A stretch of DNA of 64,000 bases, taken from the NCBI RefSeq assembly GCF_008124865.1, contig NZ_VNHY01000003.1:280082-344081 (forward strand), in the 5' to 3' direction. The position numbers were made by a program, and so were the translations under genes. Positions 46,949-56,649 of the stretch are shown here, piece by piece. The notes below the pieces were generated by a model that saw nothing but the letters and a program-made list of their open reading frames with translations, was not told the DNA's origin and did no database searches. Every line of letters begins with the position of its first letter. Within the stretch, counting starts at the first letter, position 1. The DNA is from Fodinibius salinus. GTDB taxonomy: Bacteria > Bacteroidota > Rhodothermia > Balneolales > Balneolaceae.

Positions 46949-47315
46949 GGGGGTGTACCGGATTCGACGGAGTGAGTAGAATCGCAGGTTGCATGCCGAG
47001 TTTGCGCAATGACACTCGTATAAAAATCATTCTGCATTAAATGTAGTTGACAACAACTATTCTTATAGCTTAGCTGCGTAACGCAGCTTTGCCGTTGCTT
47101 CGGCTTCTTGCCTATCAGTGCCGTTGCAACGCCGACTATGATAGGATAGCATGGTATCTTGTCTTCCGCCAAGTGCCATGTAAAATTTATGCGGAATAGT
47201 CTGCAGTTGTTTGTTACCGAGCGTTCCTGCAGGCGAACCTAAATTCGGTAACTATGCATGTAGGTACTTGAACGATATACCATTTCGGACCGGGGTTCGA
47301 CTCCCCGCACCTCCA
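46949..47315 (+). ncRNA. ssrA: Transfer-messenger RNA (tmRNA)
   Basis: 367 nt. The 5' end GGGGGTG pairs with CACCTCC (47308-47314) as the tRNA-like acceptor, with ATTCGACGG after the D-like region and a T arm GGGGTTCGACTCCCC. The tag reading frame is 47034-47081: from resume codon GCA it reads ALNVVDNNYSYSLAA, then TAA. The stop lies in the loop of an AGCTGCG/CGCAGCT hairpin (47071-47088), the usual tmRNA design. It rescues stalled ribosomes. The CCA is not encoded. The resume codon is inferred from tag length and the LAA end. Confidence 0.95.
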
Positions 47316-47328
47316 CAATGATGTTAGA

Positions 47329-47357
47329 GCCCGACCGGGACAAGGTCGGGCTTTTTT
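47329..47357 (+). terminator. Intrinsic terminator after tmRNA
   Basis: GCCCGACC (47329-47336) pairs with GGTCGGGC (47344-47351), then six T. Confidence 0.92.
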
Positions 47358-49892
<2,535 letters not shown>

Positions 49893-49955
49893 ATAGTATA
49901 AATACTAATGGTTCTTTTGTAGAACCGTAAGTGTTTAAAAAGTCCCATAATATTT

Positions 49956-49983
49956 AAAGGCAGCCTGTTTTAAGGCTGCCTTT
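49956..49983 (+). terminator. Intrinsic terminator after katG
   Basis: AAAGGCAGCC (49956-49965) pairs with GGCTGCCTTT (49974-49983); loop of 8, then ATTATTT. Confidence 0.85.
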
Positions 49984-50030
49984 ATTATTTGTGCATACCT
50001 AGTTGAATATACTCCAAGGAACCAATCGGG

Positions 50031-50490
50031 TTATTCCTTTTGAGCAACCATTAGGAAAATTGGGAAAAGTTTAGTTTCGTCGCTTTCATTCACCTCTCGT
50101 TCCATTTTATAGGCTGTAGAAAAGCTGATATTTATAAAACCCTGTTTCTCCGCTACCCCTGCTAGTTTCTTCTGGTCAAAGCCTTTATGGACATCTTCAG
50201 CATCATGACCGTGAAAGGAGCCATCTTCTTTATCAAGGTCAGCTACGCAAAGGTGTCCGCCAGAATTTAGCAGCTCATAAACTGCGTGAGGATGAGTTGT
50301 GTATCGGGAATGTGATGGAGGGTCATATCGTATAAACCAAATCAAATTGCTTGTTGGGTAATGGATCGCTTGTCATATCAAGCTTGATCGGTTCCATATC
50401 ATTAGCTTCCCTGGTTTTTATCTTGTCCCGTAGTACTTCTAATATTTCTGTCGAACTATCAGCTAAAGGTAATGAATCTGTCATTTTCTT
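50031..50490 (-). pseudogene. Decayed class-I SAM-dependent methyltransferase
   Basis: Two reverse frames carry one protein: LADSSTEILEVLRDKI...PNKQFDLVYT (about 50480-50320) and YELLNSGGHLCVADLDKEDGSFHGHD...FPIFLMVAQKE (50300-50031). Between them a third frame reads MTLHHIPDTQLILTQF. So at least two single-base losses (near 50321 and 50293) separate the pieces, and the first 50-60 residues with the SAM motif I are missing. The intact family would be about 200-210 aa. Sequencing error could explain a frameshift but not the lost N-terminus. The protein cannot work as it stands. Confidence 0.8.
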
Positions 50491-50640
50491 TTGAAGGCAT
50501 ATGGCCACTGAATTATGTAAGCTTCTTCTAAAGTATCTGCCATCACTTCAGATTCCTTGGCCCCGTTTGTAAAGATCACTTTGGTTTAGTTTTGATAATT
50601 CCCTTTAGCTCGAATTCTTTTAACTGTCAGGATTGGGTTC
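50481..50640 (-). pseudogene. 3' remnant of an unidentified gene, abutting the methyltransferase remnant
   Basis: On the reverse strand, 50582-50481 reads KVIFTNGAKESEVMADTLEE and on to WPYAFKRK-stop. A different frame just upstream reads LKEFELKGIIKTKPK into it, so one frameshift near 50582 would join them. I cannot name the family. It meets the methyltransferase remnant where that has lost its N-terminus, which suggests a deletion fused two gene fragments. Confidence 0.35.
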
Positions 50641-50875
50641 AGCACAATAAATATCTCGATAAGAAGATTTGCATGATATATTATAGTGTACTTGTTATCT
50701 ACTGATAGGTTAAAAAAGTTTATAAAAGCGATAAAATAATATACAGATAGTTATAAAATGTATTGCTGATAAGCATAATGTTGTGATATTACATTAAATT
50801 TCTGGCAGTACATTTTTTTCTTTTCCCAATCCTTTGTACCCTGTGAAAAATTATCAAAAACCTTAATGGTCGTCT
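50583..50875. other. Gene-free stretch before the DUF389 gene
   Basis: Apart from the possible remnant just above, I see no ORF or hairpin. It is AT-rich and must contain the promoter of the gene at 50876. Confidence 0.4.
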
Positions 50876-51871
50876 ATGACTTATCGAATGCTGGAACTCA
50901 CGGCTTCGCCGGAAACGGTACAAAAGGCCCGTCCCATTGTGGAAGAGAAAAATGTAATGGGCGTATGGTCCGATAATCTTGAGGACGGTTGTGCTATTTT
51001 GCGAGTGTTAGTTGATGCTGATAAAACGGAGGCCCTTACAGATACCCTTACCGGAAAATTCGCTGACGAGGAAGGGTTCAGAATTATGCTCTTTACGGTA
51101 CAGGCAACACTGCCCCAGCCCGAAATTGAGGAAGAAGACGAGCAGGCCGAAGAGGAAGAATCCTTGGTCGGACGCATTAGCCGGGAAGAACTTTATGCCG
51201 ATGTTACCAGCGGCAGTGAACTAAATTGGGTATACGTAGCTATGGTTGTACTGTCAACTTTGGTTGCCGGGGTGGGGTTGGTCCGCGGTGATGTTGCAGT
51301 AATTATTGGGGCCATGGTTATTGCGCCGTTGCTGGGACCTAATGTTTCGATGGCATTGGCGGCAACGCTGGGTGATGTGGAGCTGGGTTGGCGCTCACTA
51401 AAGGCAAACGGGGCAGGGGTGGTGTCAGCATTAGCCGTGGCGTTTATTATGGGATTTATTTTGCATGTGGATCCGGAATCACAGCAAATTTACAATCGCA
51501 CTATTGTAAGCTTAGGGGATATAACCATTGCCATGGCGGCGGGAAGCGCAGGCGTACTGGCTTTTACCCGGGGCGTTCCGGCAACTATTGTGGGTGTGAT
51601 GGTGGCAGTAGCACTGCTACCCCCGCTGGTGAATGTGGGACTGCTTTATGGCTCGGGATATAATACTCTGGCAGTGGGATCTATTATTTTAACTCTTACA
51701 AACTTTATTTGCATCAACTTGGCCGGAATTTTAACCTTTCTTATCCAAGGTGTACGGCCACGCACGTGGTGGGAGGCCGAAAATGCTAAACGGGCCACAA
51801 AGATAGCCCTTGGCGTTTGGTTCGGACTGCTCGCTATTTTGGCCGTCATCATTTGGTTGTGGGGAAAGTAA
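50876..51871 (+). CDS. DUF389 (TIGR00341-type) membrane protein
   Basis: 331 aa. Residues 1-85 form a small ferredoxin-like cytoplasmic domain (MLELTASPETVQKARPIVEE), then an acidic run around 87-100. Six or so membrane helices follow, with the DUF389 signature AVIIGAMVIAPLLGPNVSMALAATLGD and AVALLPPLVNVGLLYGSG. The Pro-Pro and Gly-rich turns suggest a transporter or channel, but the family's function is not established. It is convergent with the SPFH operon; only 11 bp separate the stops. Confidence 0.9.
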   Translation: MTYRMLELTASPETVQKARPIVEEKNVMGVWSDNLEDGCAILRVLVDADKTEALTDTLTGKFADEEGFRIMLFTVQATLPQPEIEEEDEQAEEEESLVGRISREELYADVTSGSELNWVYVAMVVLSTLVAGVGLVRGDVAVIIGAMVIAPLLGPNVSMALAATLGDVELGWRSLKANGAGVVSALAVAFIMGFILHVDPESQQIYNRTIVSLGDITIAMAAGSAGVLAFTRGVPATIVGVMVAVALLPPLVNVGLLYGSGYNTLAVGSIILTLTNFICINLAGILTFLIQGVRPRTWWEAENAKRATKIALGVWFGLLAILAVIIWLWGK

Positions 51872-51882
51872 TTATCCGCAGT

Positions 51883-52824
51883 CTATTTCTTTTCCTCATC
51901 GGGAATAATCGAGATCTTGTCTAATGACAAGCCCTTAATCATGTCATCATAGTTGGTGATATCTGTAGGGATGATAATGTCGTTGCTGTCATCGGCCAGT
52001 TTAGAAAGCTGGCCAATATATTTTTCAGCCAGACGCATTTGCATCGCTTCTTTACCTTTATCATTGGAAAGCGCATCCGCGATCTCTTCGATAGAAACGG
52101 CGGTAGCTTCAGCTAGTTCGGTAATCTCTTCAGCTACACCTTCAGCTTCATTAATACGCCGCTGCATTTCTCCCTCCGACACGTTAATAATTTCTTTTTT
52201 CTCTCCCTCGGCATCGTTAATGGTAGATTGCATGATACCTTCAGACTTTGCAATAGTGGCGCGGCGTTCGCGCTCGGCGGTCATTTGGCGCTCCATTGCA
52301 TTTTGGATGGTCTTGGGAGTATAAATATTCTTGATTTCATAACGCATCACCCGAATGCCCCAAGCCTGCTCCATCTCACTAAGCACTTTAACCACTTCTT
52401 TATTGATAATGGCGCGATCTTCGAAGGTATCATCCAGATTCATTGTGCCGACGATAGAGCGGGTAGTCGTCTGGGCAAGCTGCACGGCAGCAAAACGGTA
52501 GTCGGTAATGCCGTAACTGGCATTTACAGGATCGATCACGGCTAGGTAGATGACACCGTCCACTTCTACTTTTACATTATCTTTGGTAAAGCATTCCTGC
52601 GGCTGTACTTCAATAGTTTCTTCACGCAAGTCCTGTCGATATTTGACTTGGTCAAAAAAGGGAATAAGGGCATGAAATCCCGGCCCCAGCGTTTTATGGT
52701 AATTTCCGAGCCGTTCTACAATATATGCACGTTGTGTAGGCACCAGTTGAATGGATTGTATAAATTTATATAATATGTAAATACTTAAAAGTCCGAGTAC
52801 GATTTGGCTTATGGTCTCAATCAT
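51883..52824 (-). CDS. SPFH/band-7 (stomatin/paraslipin-type) membrane protein 2
   Basis: 313 aa. One N-terminal membrane helix (about 5-22), then the SPFH domain: VPTQRAYIVERLGNYHKTLGPGFHALIPFFDQVKYRQDLRE, VKVEVDGVIYLAVIDPVNASYGI and LDDTFEDRAIINKEVV. A helical EQRA-rich coiled coil follows (ERRATIAKSEGIMQSTIND). These proteins build large oligomeric rings at membranes and often affect proteases and lipid domains. Its start overlaps the upstream SPFH stop by 4 bases, and the two probably form a hetero-oligomer, as HflK/HflC do (inference). Confidence 0.92.
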   Translation of the reverse strand: MIETISQIVLGLLSIYILYKFIQSIQLVPTQRAYIVERLGNYHKTLGPGFHALIPFFDQVKYRQDLREETIEVQPQECFTKDNVKVEVDGVIYLAVIDPVNASYGITDYRFAAVQLAQTTTRSIVGTMNLDDTFEDRAIINKEVVKVLSEMEQAWGIRVMRYEIKNIYTPKTIQNAMERQMTAERERRATIAKSEGIMQSTINDAEGEKKEIINVSEGEMQRRINEAEGVAEEITELAEATAVSIEEIADALSNDKGKEAMQMRLAEKYIGQLSKLADDSNDIIIPTDITNYDDMIKGLSLDKISIIPDEEKK

Positions 52825-53765
52825 TGTTGGCCTCCCTGAGGATTAGAAGTTGCTGAGGTTGGAGTATGGTCGCTAACTTTGCCTACACCTTCAAAAAAGG
52901 TTTTTAAGTTGGCAGTTTCGGTAGGTAGCACAGATACATTGGATCGATCGATGACGTTACCCAGCTGCTCAATAAACTGTTCAATAAGTTGGGTTTTTAC
53001 GGCTAGGTCTCCACCCGGTTTTTGGATAGCCTCCGATACTCGCTTGATGCCTTTAGAAGTAGCTTTGGCGATAAGTTTAATTTCTTTTGCTTGTCCTTTT
53101 GCTTCGTTGATACGTTTTTGCCGCTGGGCTTCGGAGAGCAAAATGGCTTCCTGTCGTTCGCCTTGCGATTCATTTATTTTGAAGTCGCGTGTACCGGTAG
53201 ACTTAGTAATTTCTGCGCGCTTGTCACGCTCAGCCTCCATCTGTTTTTCCAAGGTGTTGATGAGATTATCCGAGGGGCGAATGTTTCTTATTTCATATCG
53301 TAGTACTTTTATACCCCAGGGATCGGAGGCTTTGTCAATTTCGCGAACAATATTTTCATTCATATGCTCACGTTCCGAAAAGGTGTCGTCGAGTGTAATT
53401 TTACCGATCTCACTGCGCATGGTCGTTTGGGCCAGATTTATAGCTGCCCGTTTGTAATTGCCGATGCCATAACTGGCTTTGTGCGAATCCATTACCTTAA
53501 CATAGACCAAGCCGTCTACCTCTACTTCGATATTATCTTTGGTGATACACGTTTGGCTAGGCACGTCGATGACTTGTTCGCGCATTTCTTGCCGGTAGGC
53601 CGGTTGATCTACAAAGGGGATCAAAAAATGCAGCCCCGGTTTTAGTGTTTTAACATATTTGCCCAGCCGTTCTTGAATAACCTCTTCGCGCATCTCAACG
53701 ATGATGAACACTTTGGTAAACAAGAAAACGCCAATGGCAATAACGATAAGAAAAAAAGTCCACAT
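52821..53765 (-). CDS. SPFH/band-7 membrane protein 1
   Basis: 314 aa. Membrane helix at about 3-21, SPFH domain with MREEVIQERLGKYVKTLKPGLHFLIPFVDQPAYRQEMREQ, and a coiled-coil tail (KRAEITKSTGTRDFKINESQGERQEA). The C-terminus ends in a Pro/Gln/Gly-rich stretch. It resembles the downstream gene throughout, so the pair is an old duplication. Together with the NfeD gene upstream (137 bp), this is the NfeD-stomatin arrangement found in many bacteria and archaea. Confidence 0.92.
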   Translation of the reverse strand: MWTFFLIVIAIGVFLFTKVFIIVEMREEVIQERLGKYVKTLKPGLHFLIPFVDQPAYRQEMREQVIDVPSQTCITKDNIEVEVDGLVYVKVMDSHKASYGIGNYKRAAINLAQTTMRSEIGKITLDDTFSEREHMNENIVREIDKASDPWGIKVLRYEIRNIRPSDNLINTLEKQMEAERDKRAEITKSTGTRDFKINESQGERQEAILLSEAQRQKRINEAKGQAKEIKLIAKATSKGIKRVSEAIQKPGGDLAVKTQLIEQFIEQLGNVIDRSNVSVLPTETANLKTFFEGVGKVSDHTPTSATSNPQGGQQ

Positions 53766-53902
53766 GGCAGTGTTATTTAATAGTTAGTGTTGAAAGCTTT
53801 TTTGAATAAAAGTCTATGATAATTCAGATTGGATAAAGCACTCTATTTAGTGATCAGTATTTGTTCCATCCCGCTGTCTTTATGTTTGTGTCTTGAAAAA
53901 AG

Positions 53903-54367
53903 TTATTGTTCAATATCATTTACCGGCTCTACAATCCAGGTTACATTATCGCGGTACCGGATTTTTGCTTTAGCCCCGGCCGGTATTTCGCCTTCCAGTG
54001 TTTTAGCCTGCCAGGAAATCCCCTGAAAGCGTACCCGTCCGGATTGATCCTTTGCGTTAACCGGTTCAATGACATCCACAACTTGGTCCATTGCTTCTAT
54101 ATCTTCATTGGCCAGTTTGTAGTTACTCTCGCCACCCCAGTATTTCATCAACAGGGGACGCATGGCTAAAATGAGCCCAACGGAGGTAAACAGCCATGTG
54201 ATGACTGATGTGAGCGGACTTGCAACAATGCCCATCCACCGGAGCCCTGCAACTAGCAGCCCGCTTACGCCCAGGAAAAAAGAGACTCCGCCCGGAATAA
54301 AGGTTTCGAGAATCATAAAAACGATTCCCCCCACCAGAAAAATAGTTGTTAAAGTTTCTCCATCCAT
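53903..54367 (-). CDS. NfeD-family membrane protein
   Basis: 154 aa. Two or three membrane helices in the first 75 residues (IFLVGGIVFMILETFIPGG; LTSVITWLFTSVGLILAM), then an OB-fold (about 100-148): SGRVRFQGISWQAKTLEGEIPAGAKAKIRYRDNVTWIVEP. This is the short NfeD form without the protease domain. NfeD OB-folds pair with SPFH proteins, and two SPFH genes follow on the same strand. The partnership is known for the family; its function in this organism is not visible. Confidence 0.9.
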   Translation of the reverse strand: MDGETLTTIFLVGGIVFMILETFIPGGVSFFLGVSGLLVAGLRWMGIVASPLTSVITWLFTSVGLILAMRPLLMKYWGGESNYKLANEDIEAMDQVVDVIEPVNAKDQSGRVRFQGISWQAKTLEGEIPAGAKAKIRYRDNVTWIVEPVNDIEQ

Positions 54368-54582
54368 TATTGTATTAAATAAGTTTTTGCTTATTATACT
54401 TAAAAAATTACAAATGGGTAAATTACACTTGTTAAATTTAATAATTAAACATTAATTAACTCTAATGTTTAACTGTTTCATTATTGCCCCATTGCCCCTA
54501 TACTATAACAGGCAAGATATTCAATAGCTCTTTAGGTTAATAAACGTCCAAGGCAACTCCCAAAATATACAAGGTATCATAT

Positions 54583-54945
54583 ATGAGTAAGAAGAACGTA
54601 TTAATAGTCGAAGACGAGTCAATTATCTCTCTATTAGTGGAGCGTATGGTTGATAATTTAGGACATACGGTTGTTCATAAAGTAACATCTGGAGAAGAAG
54701 CCATCGATGCGGCAGAAGAACATAGTCCTGATATTATTTTAATGGATATCCGGTTGGATGGAGAAATCAACGGTATCGAAGCGACAAAGATAATTCGAGA
54801 AAAACATGACATCTCGGTTATTTTTGTATCGGGCAACACCGATATGCTAAAAAGTGCCGATGTTGATCCAAGTGAGTACATTGAGTTTTTGGCTAAGCCG
54901 GTTACGCTTGCTGAACTTAGTGACTCTTTCGACCTGGCGTCGTAA
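54583..54945 (+). CDS. Single-domain response regulator (CheY-like receiver)
   Basis: 120 aa, only a receiver domain. Acidic pocket Glu10/Asp11 (VEDE), phospho-acceptor Asp55 in DIILMDIRLDGE, Ser/Thr switch in VIFVSGNTD, and Lys105 in FLAKPVT. There is no output domain, so it acts by protein contact or in a phosphorelay. No histidine kinase gene is in the window. It lies 73 bp before the repeat membrane protein, in the same direction. Confidence 0.92.
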   Translation: MSKKNVLIVEDESIISLLVERMVDNLGHTVVHKVTSGEEAIDAAEEHSPDIILMDIRLDGEINGIEATKIIREKHDISVIFVSGNTDMLKSADVDPSEYIEFLAKPVTLAELSDSFDLAS

Positions 54946-54987
54946 GTAAAATTTGTTGTATCTTTTCGTCTAAAGTTTCGTAATATG

Positions 54988-55009
54988 TATTTGTGAATTA
55001 TCACAAATA
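54988..55009 (+). promoter_or_regulatory. Inverted repeat directly before the start of the repeat protein
   Basis: TATTTGTGA (54988-54996), ATTA, TCACAAATA (55001-55009). Perfect 9-bp arms, ending 9 bases before the ATG at 55019. It could be an operator, or an RNA hairpin over the ribosome-binding region. Confidence 0.45.
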
Positions 55010-55018
55010 TACATTACC

Positions 55019-55726
55019 ATGGCGGCCAAATTTCAGAAGCTGAAAGACGAGTTAAAATCGCTGGAAGAGGGAGAACTTATCTCTCGATCAATGATGCAAG
55101 GGAGACAATCTCGAGGATTGTTTTTCTCTGGTCTTTCTGCTCCAAAGTGGCTAAAAAATGCACTTTTTGTTGGCTTTCTTAGTAGCTTTCTGCTTTACTC
55201 AGGATTTACACTCGTAGGATCAATCCCGTCTGTCAATACCTCTTTTGATGACGTCCAAAGCTGGGTTAATGAACCTGATGAAGATTTACTGCAGGGTATG
55301 GGCAGCTGGATGGAGGAAATGGGATACACCGATCTGAGTCGACAAGAACTTATTGACTTGCGCGAACAAGGAGTAACAGCCACTTTCATCTCGCGTATGC
55401 ATGATTTGGGGTACACCGACCTAACACTGGACCAGGTGGTACAGCTAAGCCAAAATGATGTATCTTCTACGTTTACGGCGATGATGAAAGAGCTGGGATA
55501 CACATTGACGGTTGATGAGTTGGTGGAGTTGCGTCAGCATGGCGTTACAGCTTATTATACCAGCAATTTACATGATTTAGGGTATACTGATGTTACCAAA
55601 GAAGAGCTCATCAGACTAAAAGATACAGGTGTAGAAATAGATGAGGTCCAACGGCTCATTGAACAACGTGAGGAAGAATTACCTGCCATTGAAGAGCTTA
55701 TTCGCTATCATATCAGTAATCAGTAG
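55019..55726 (+). CDS. Single-pass membrane protein with four LGYTDLT-type repeats
   Basis: 235 aa. A short cytoplasmic N-terminus, one membrane helix at about residues 42-65 (KNALFVGFLSSFLLYSGFTL), then four repeats of about 27 residues: MGYTDLSRQELIDLREQGVT, LGYTDLTLDQVVQLSQNDVS, LGYTLTVDELVELRQHGVT, LGYTDVTKEELIRLKDTGVE. Similar repeats occur after BlaR1-like and other bacterial membrane proteins; no function is agreed. The repeats should be outside the cytoplasm. The C-terminal EQREEELPAIEELIRYH is acidic. The stand-alone receiver gene upstream may belong to the same unit. Confidence 0.75.
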   Translation: MAAKFQKLKDELKSLEEGELISRSMMQGRQSRGLFFSGLSAPKWLKNALFVGFLSSFLLYSGFTLVGSIPSVNTSFDDVQSWVNEPDEDLLQGMGSWMEEMGYTDLSRQELIDLREQGVTATFISRMHDLGYTDLTLDQVVQLSQNDVSSTFTAMMKELGYTLTVDELVELRQHGVTAYYTSNLHDLGYTDVTKEELIRLKDTGVEIDEVQRLIEQREEELPAIEELIRYHISNQ

Positions 55727-55928
55727 AGCTTTCTTGGTACGGTATATTTAGTCATCTCGAGAACATGTAGTGCAATGAAATTCCAAAACTCTAGTATAGT
55801 CCTCTCTTTTTAAATAAACTGACTTGTGATAAAGTAAAAGGGAAGATGCAAAGCCTGCAACAATTTTGGAACAAAATATTGCCGTTGAACCTACGGAATG
55901 AAGTTAATGACAATTAAATAACTTCATT

Positions 55929-56513
55929 ATGAGAAAACTAATTCTACTGCCATTTCTGTTATTTTTATTTGTTCCTTTTCTATCACAAGCACAAAATTCA
56001 TCCGAAGGTAAAGGAATTGAAAATACTATTGGATTAGGTCCCCGTGTGGGATTCTATAAGGCAAACGATGCAGACGAAGGTAATTTTTATTTTGGTCTGC
56101 AAACACGCATTCGATTGGGTACGGTACTAGGTTTGGAGGGCTCTATAGAGTATCGCGCTGGTCAGGAGTACTCCTTGGCTGGCCAAACCTTTAAGACTAA
56201 ATTTGTACCGGTAACAGCTTCTGCGTTGTTATTTTTGCCGGTGAGTGAAAGTTTTGCGCCTTATGGTATTGCCGGCTTGGGGGGATACTATACTATTTAT
56301 GATGCCGATGGCCCCATAAGTAACAATACTGAGAACGAATTCAATGTTGGATACCATCTCGGTTTTGGTGTGGAGCTGCCTATTAGTTCAAATGTGGCAC
56401 TTAATGTTGATTATCGATATTTATTCTTAAATCCTAATGACAACCAGTCGAACTTTCAGAACACAGATTACAGCGGTAATGTGCTAACCGGTGGACTTAT
56501 GTTTTATTTTTAG
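55929..56513 (+). CDS. Small outer-membrane beta-barrel protein
   Basis: 194 aa. Signal peptide 1-21 (ending SQAQ). The remainder alternates polar and hydrophobic residues in about eight strands: GLGPRVGFYKA, NFYFGLQTRIRLG, GLEGSIEYRAG, ASALLFLPVSESFAPYGIAGLGGYY, and a last strand NVLTGGLMFYF with terminal Phe. This is the OmpA/OmpX-like outer-membrane beta-barrel fold of Bacteroidota. No ligand can be inferred. It shares a terminator with the converging TonB receptor. Confidence 0.85.
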   Translation: MRKLILLPFLLFLFVPFLSQAQNSSEGKGIENTIGLGPRVGFYKANDADEGNFYFGLQTRIRLGTVLGLEGSIEYRAGQEYSLAGQTFKTKFVPVTASALLFLPVSESFAPYGIAGLGGYYTIYDADGPISNNTENEFNVGYHLGFGVELPISSNVALNVDYRYLFLNPNDNQSNFQNTDYSGNVLTGGLMFYF

Positions 56514-56583
56514 TTATTTGAATCTGAAGTTCACCGGATATAAATTCGAAAATGATCAAGAAAAATTCCTTCTTTAAAAATAT

Positions 56584-56620
56584 AAAAGCCCGTCTAGTTA
56601 CTAGTTATAGACGGGCTTTT
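56584..56620. terminator. Bidirectional intrinsic terminator
   Basis: AAAAGCCCGTCTA (56584-56596) pairs perfectly with TAGACGGGCTTTT (56608-56620). It serves the barrel gene on one side and the TonB receptor operon on the other. Confidence 0.92.
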
Positions 56621-56649
56621 TATATGAAGGAGTATAAATCTTCTAGTTG

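Noticed and set aside
55300..55680. LGYTDLT repeats as TPR or EF-hand repeats
   Set aside because: Period is about 27 residues, not 34, and no calcium-ligand spacing is present.
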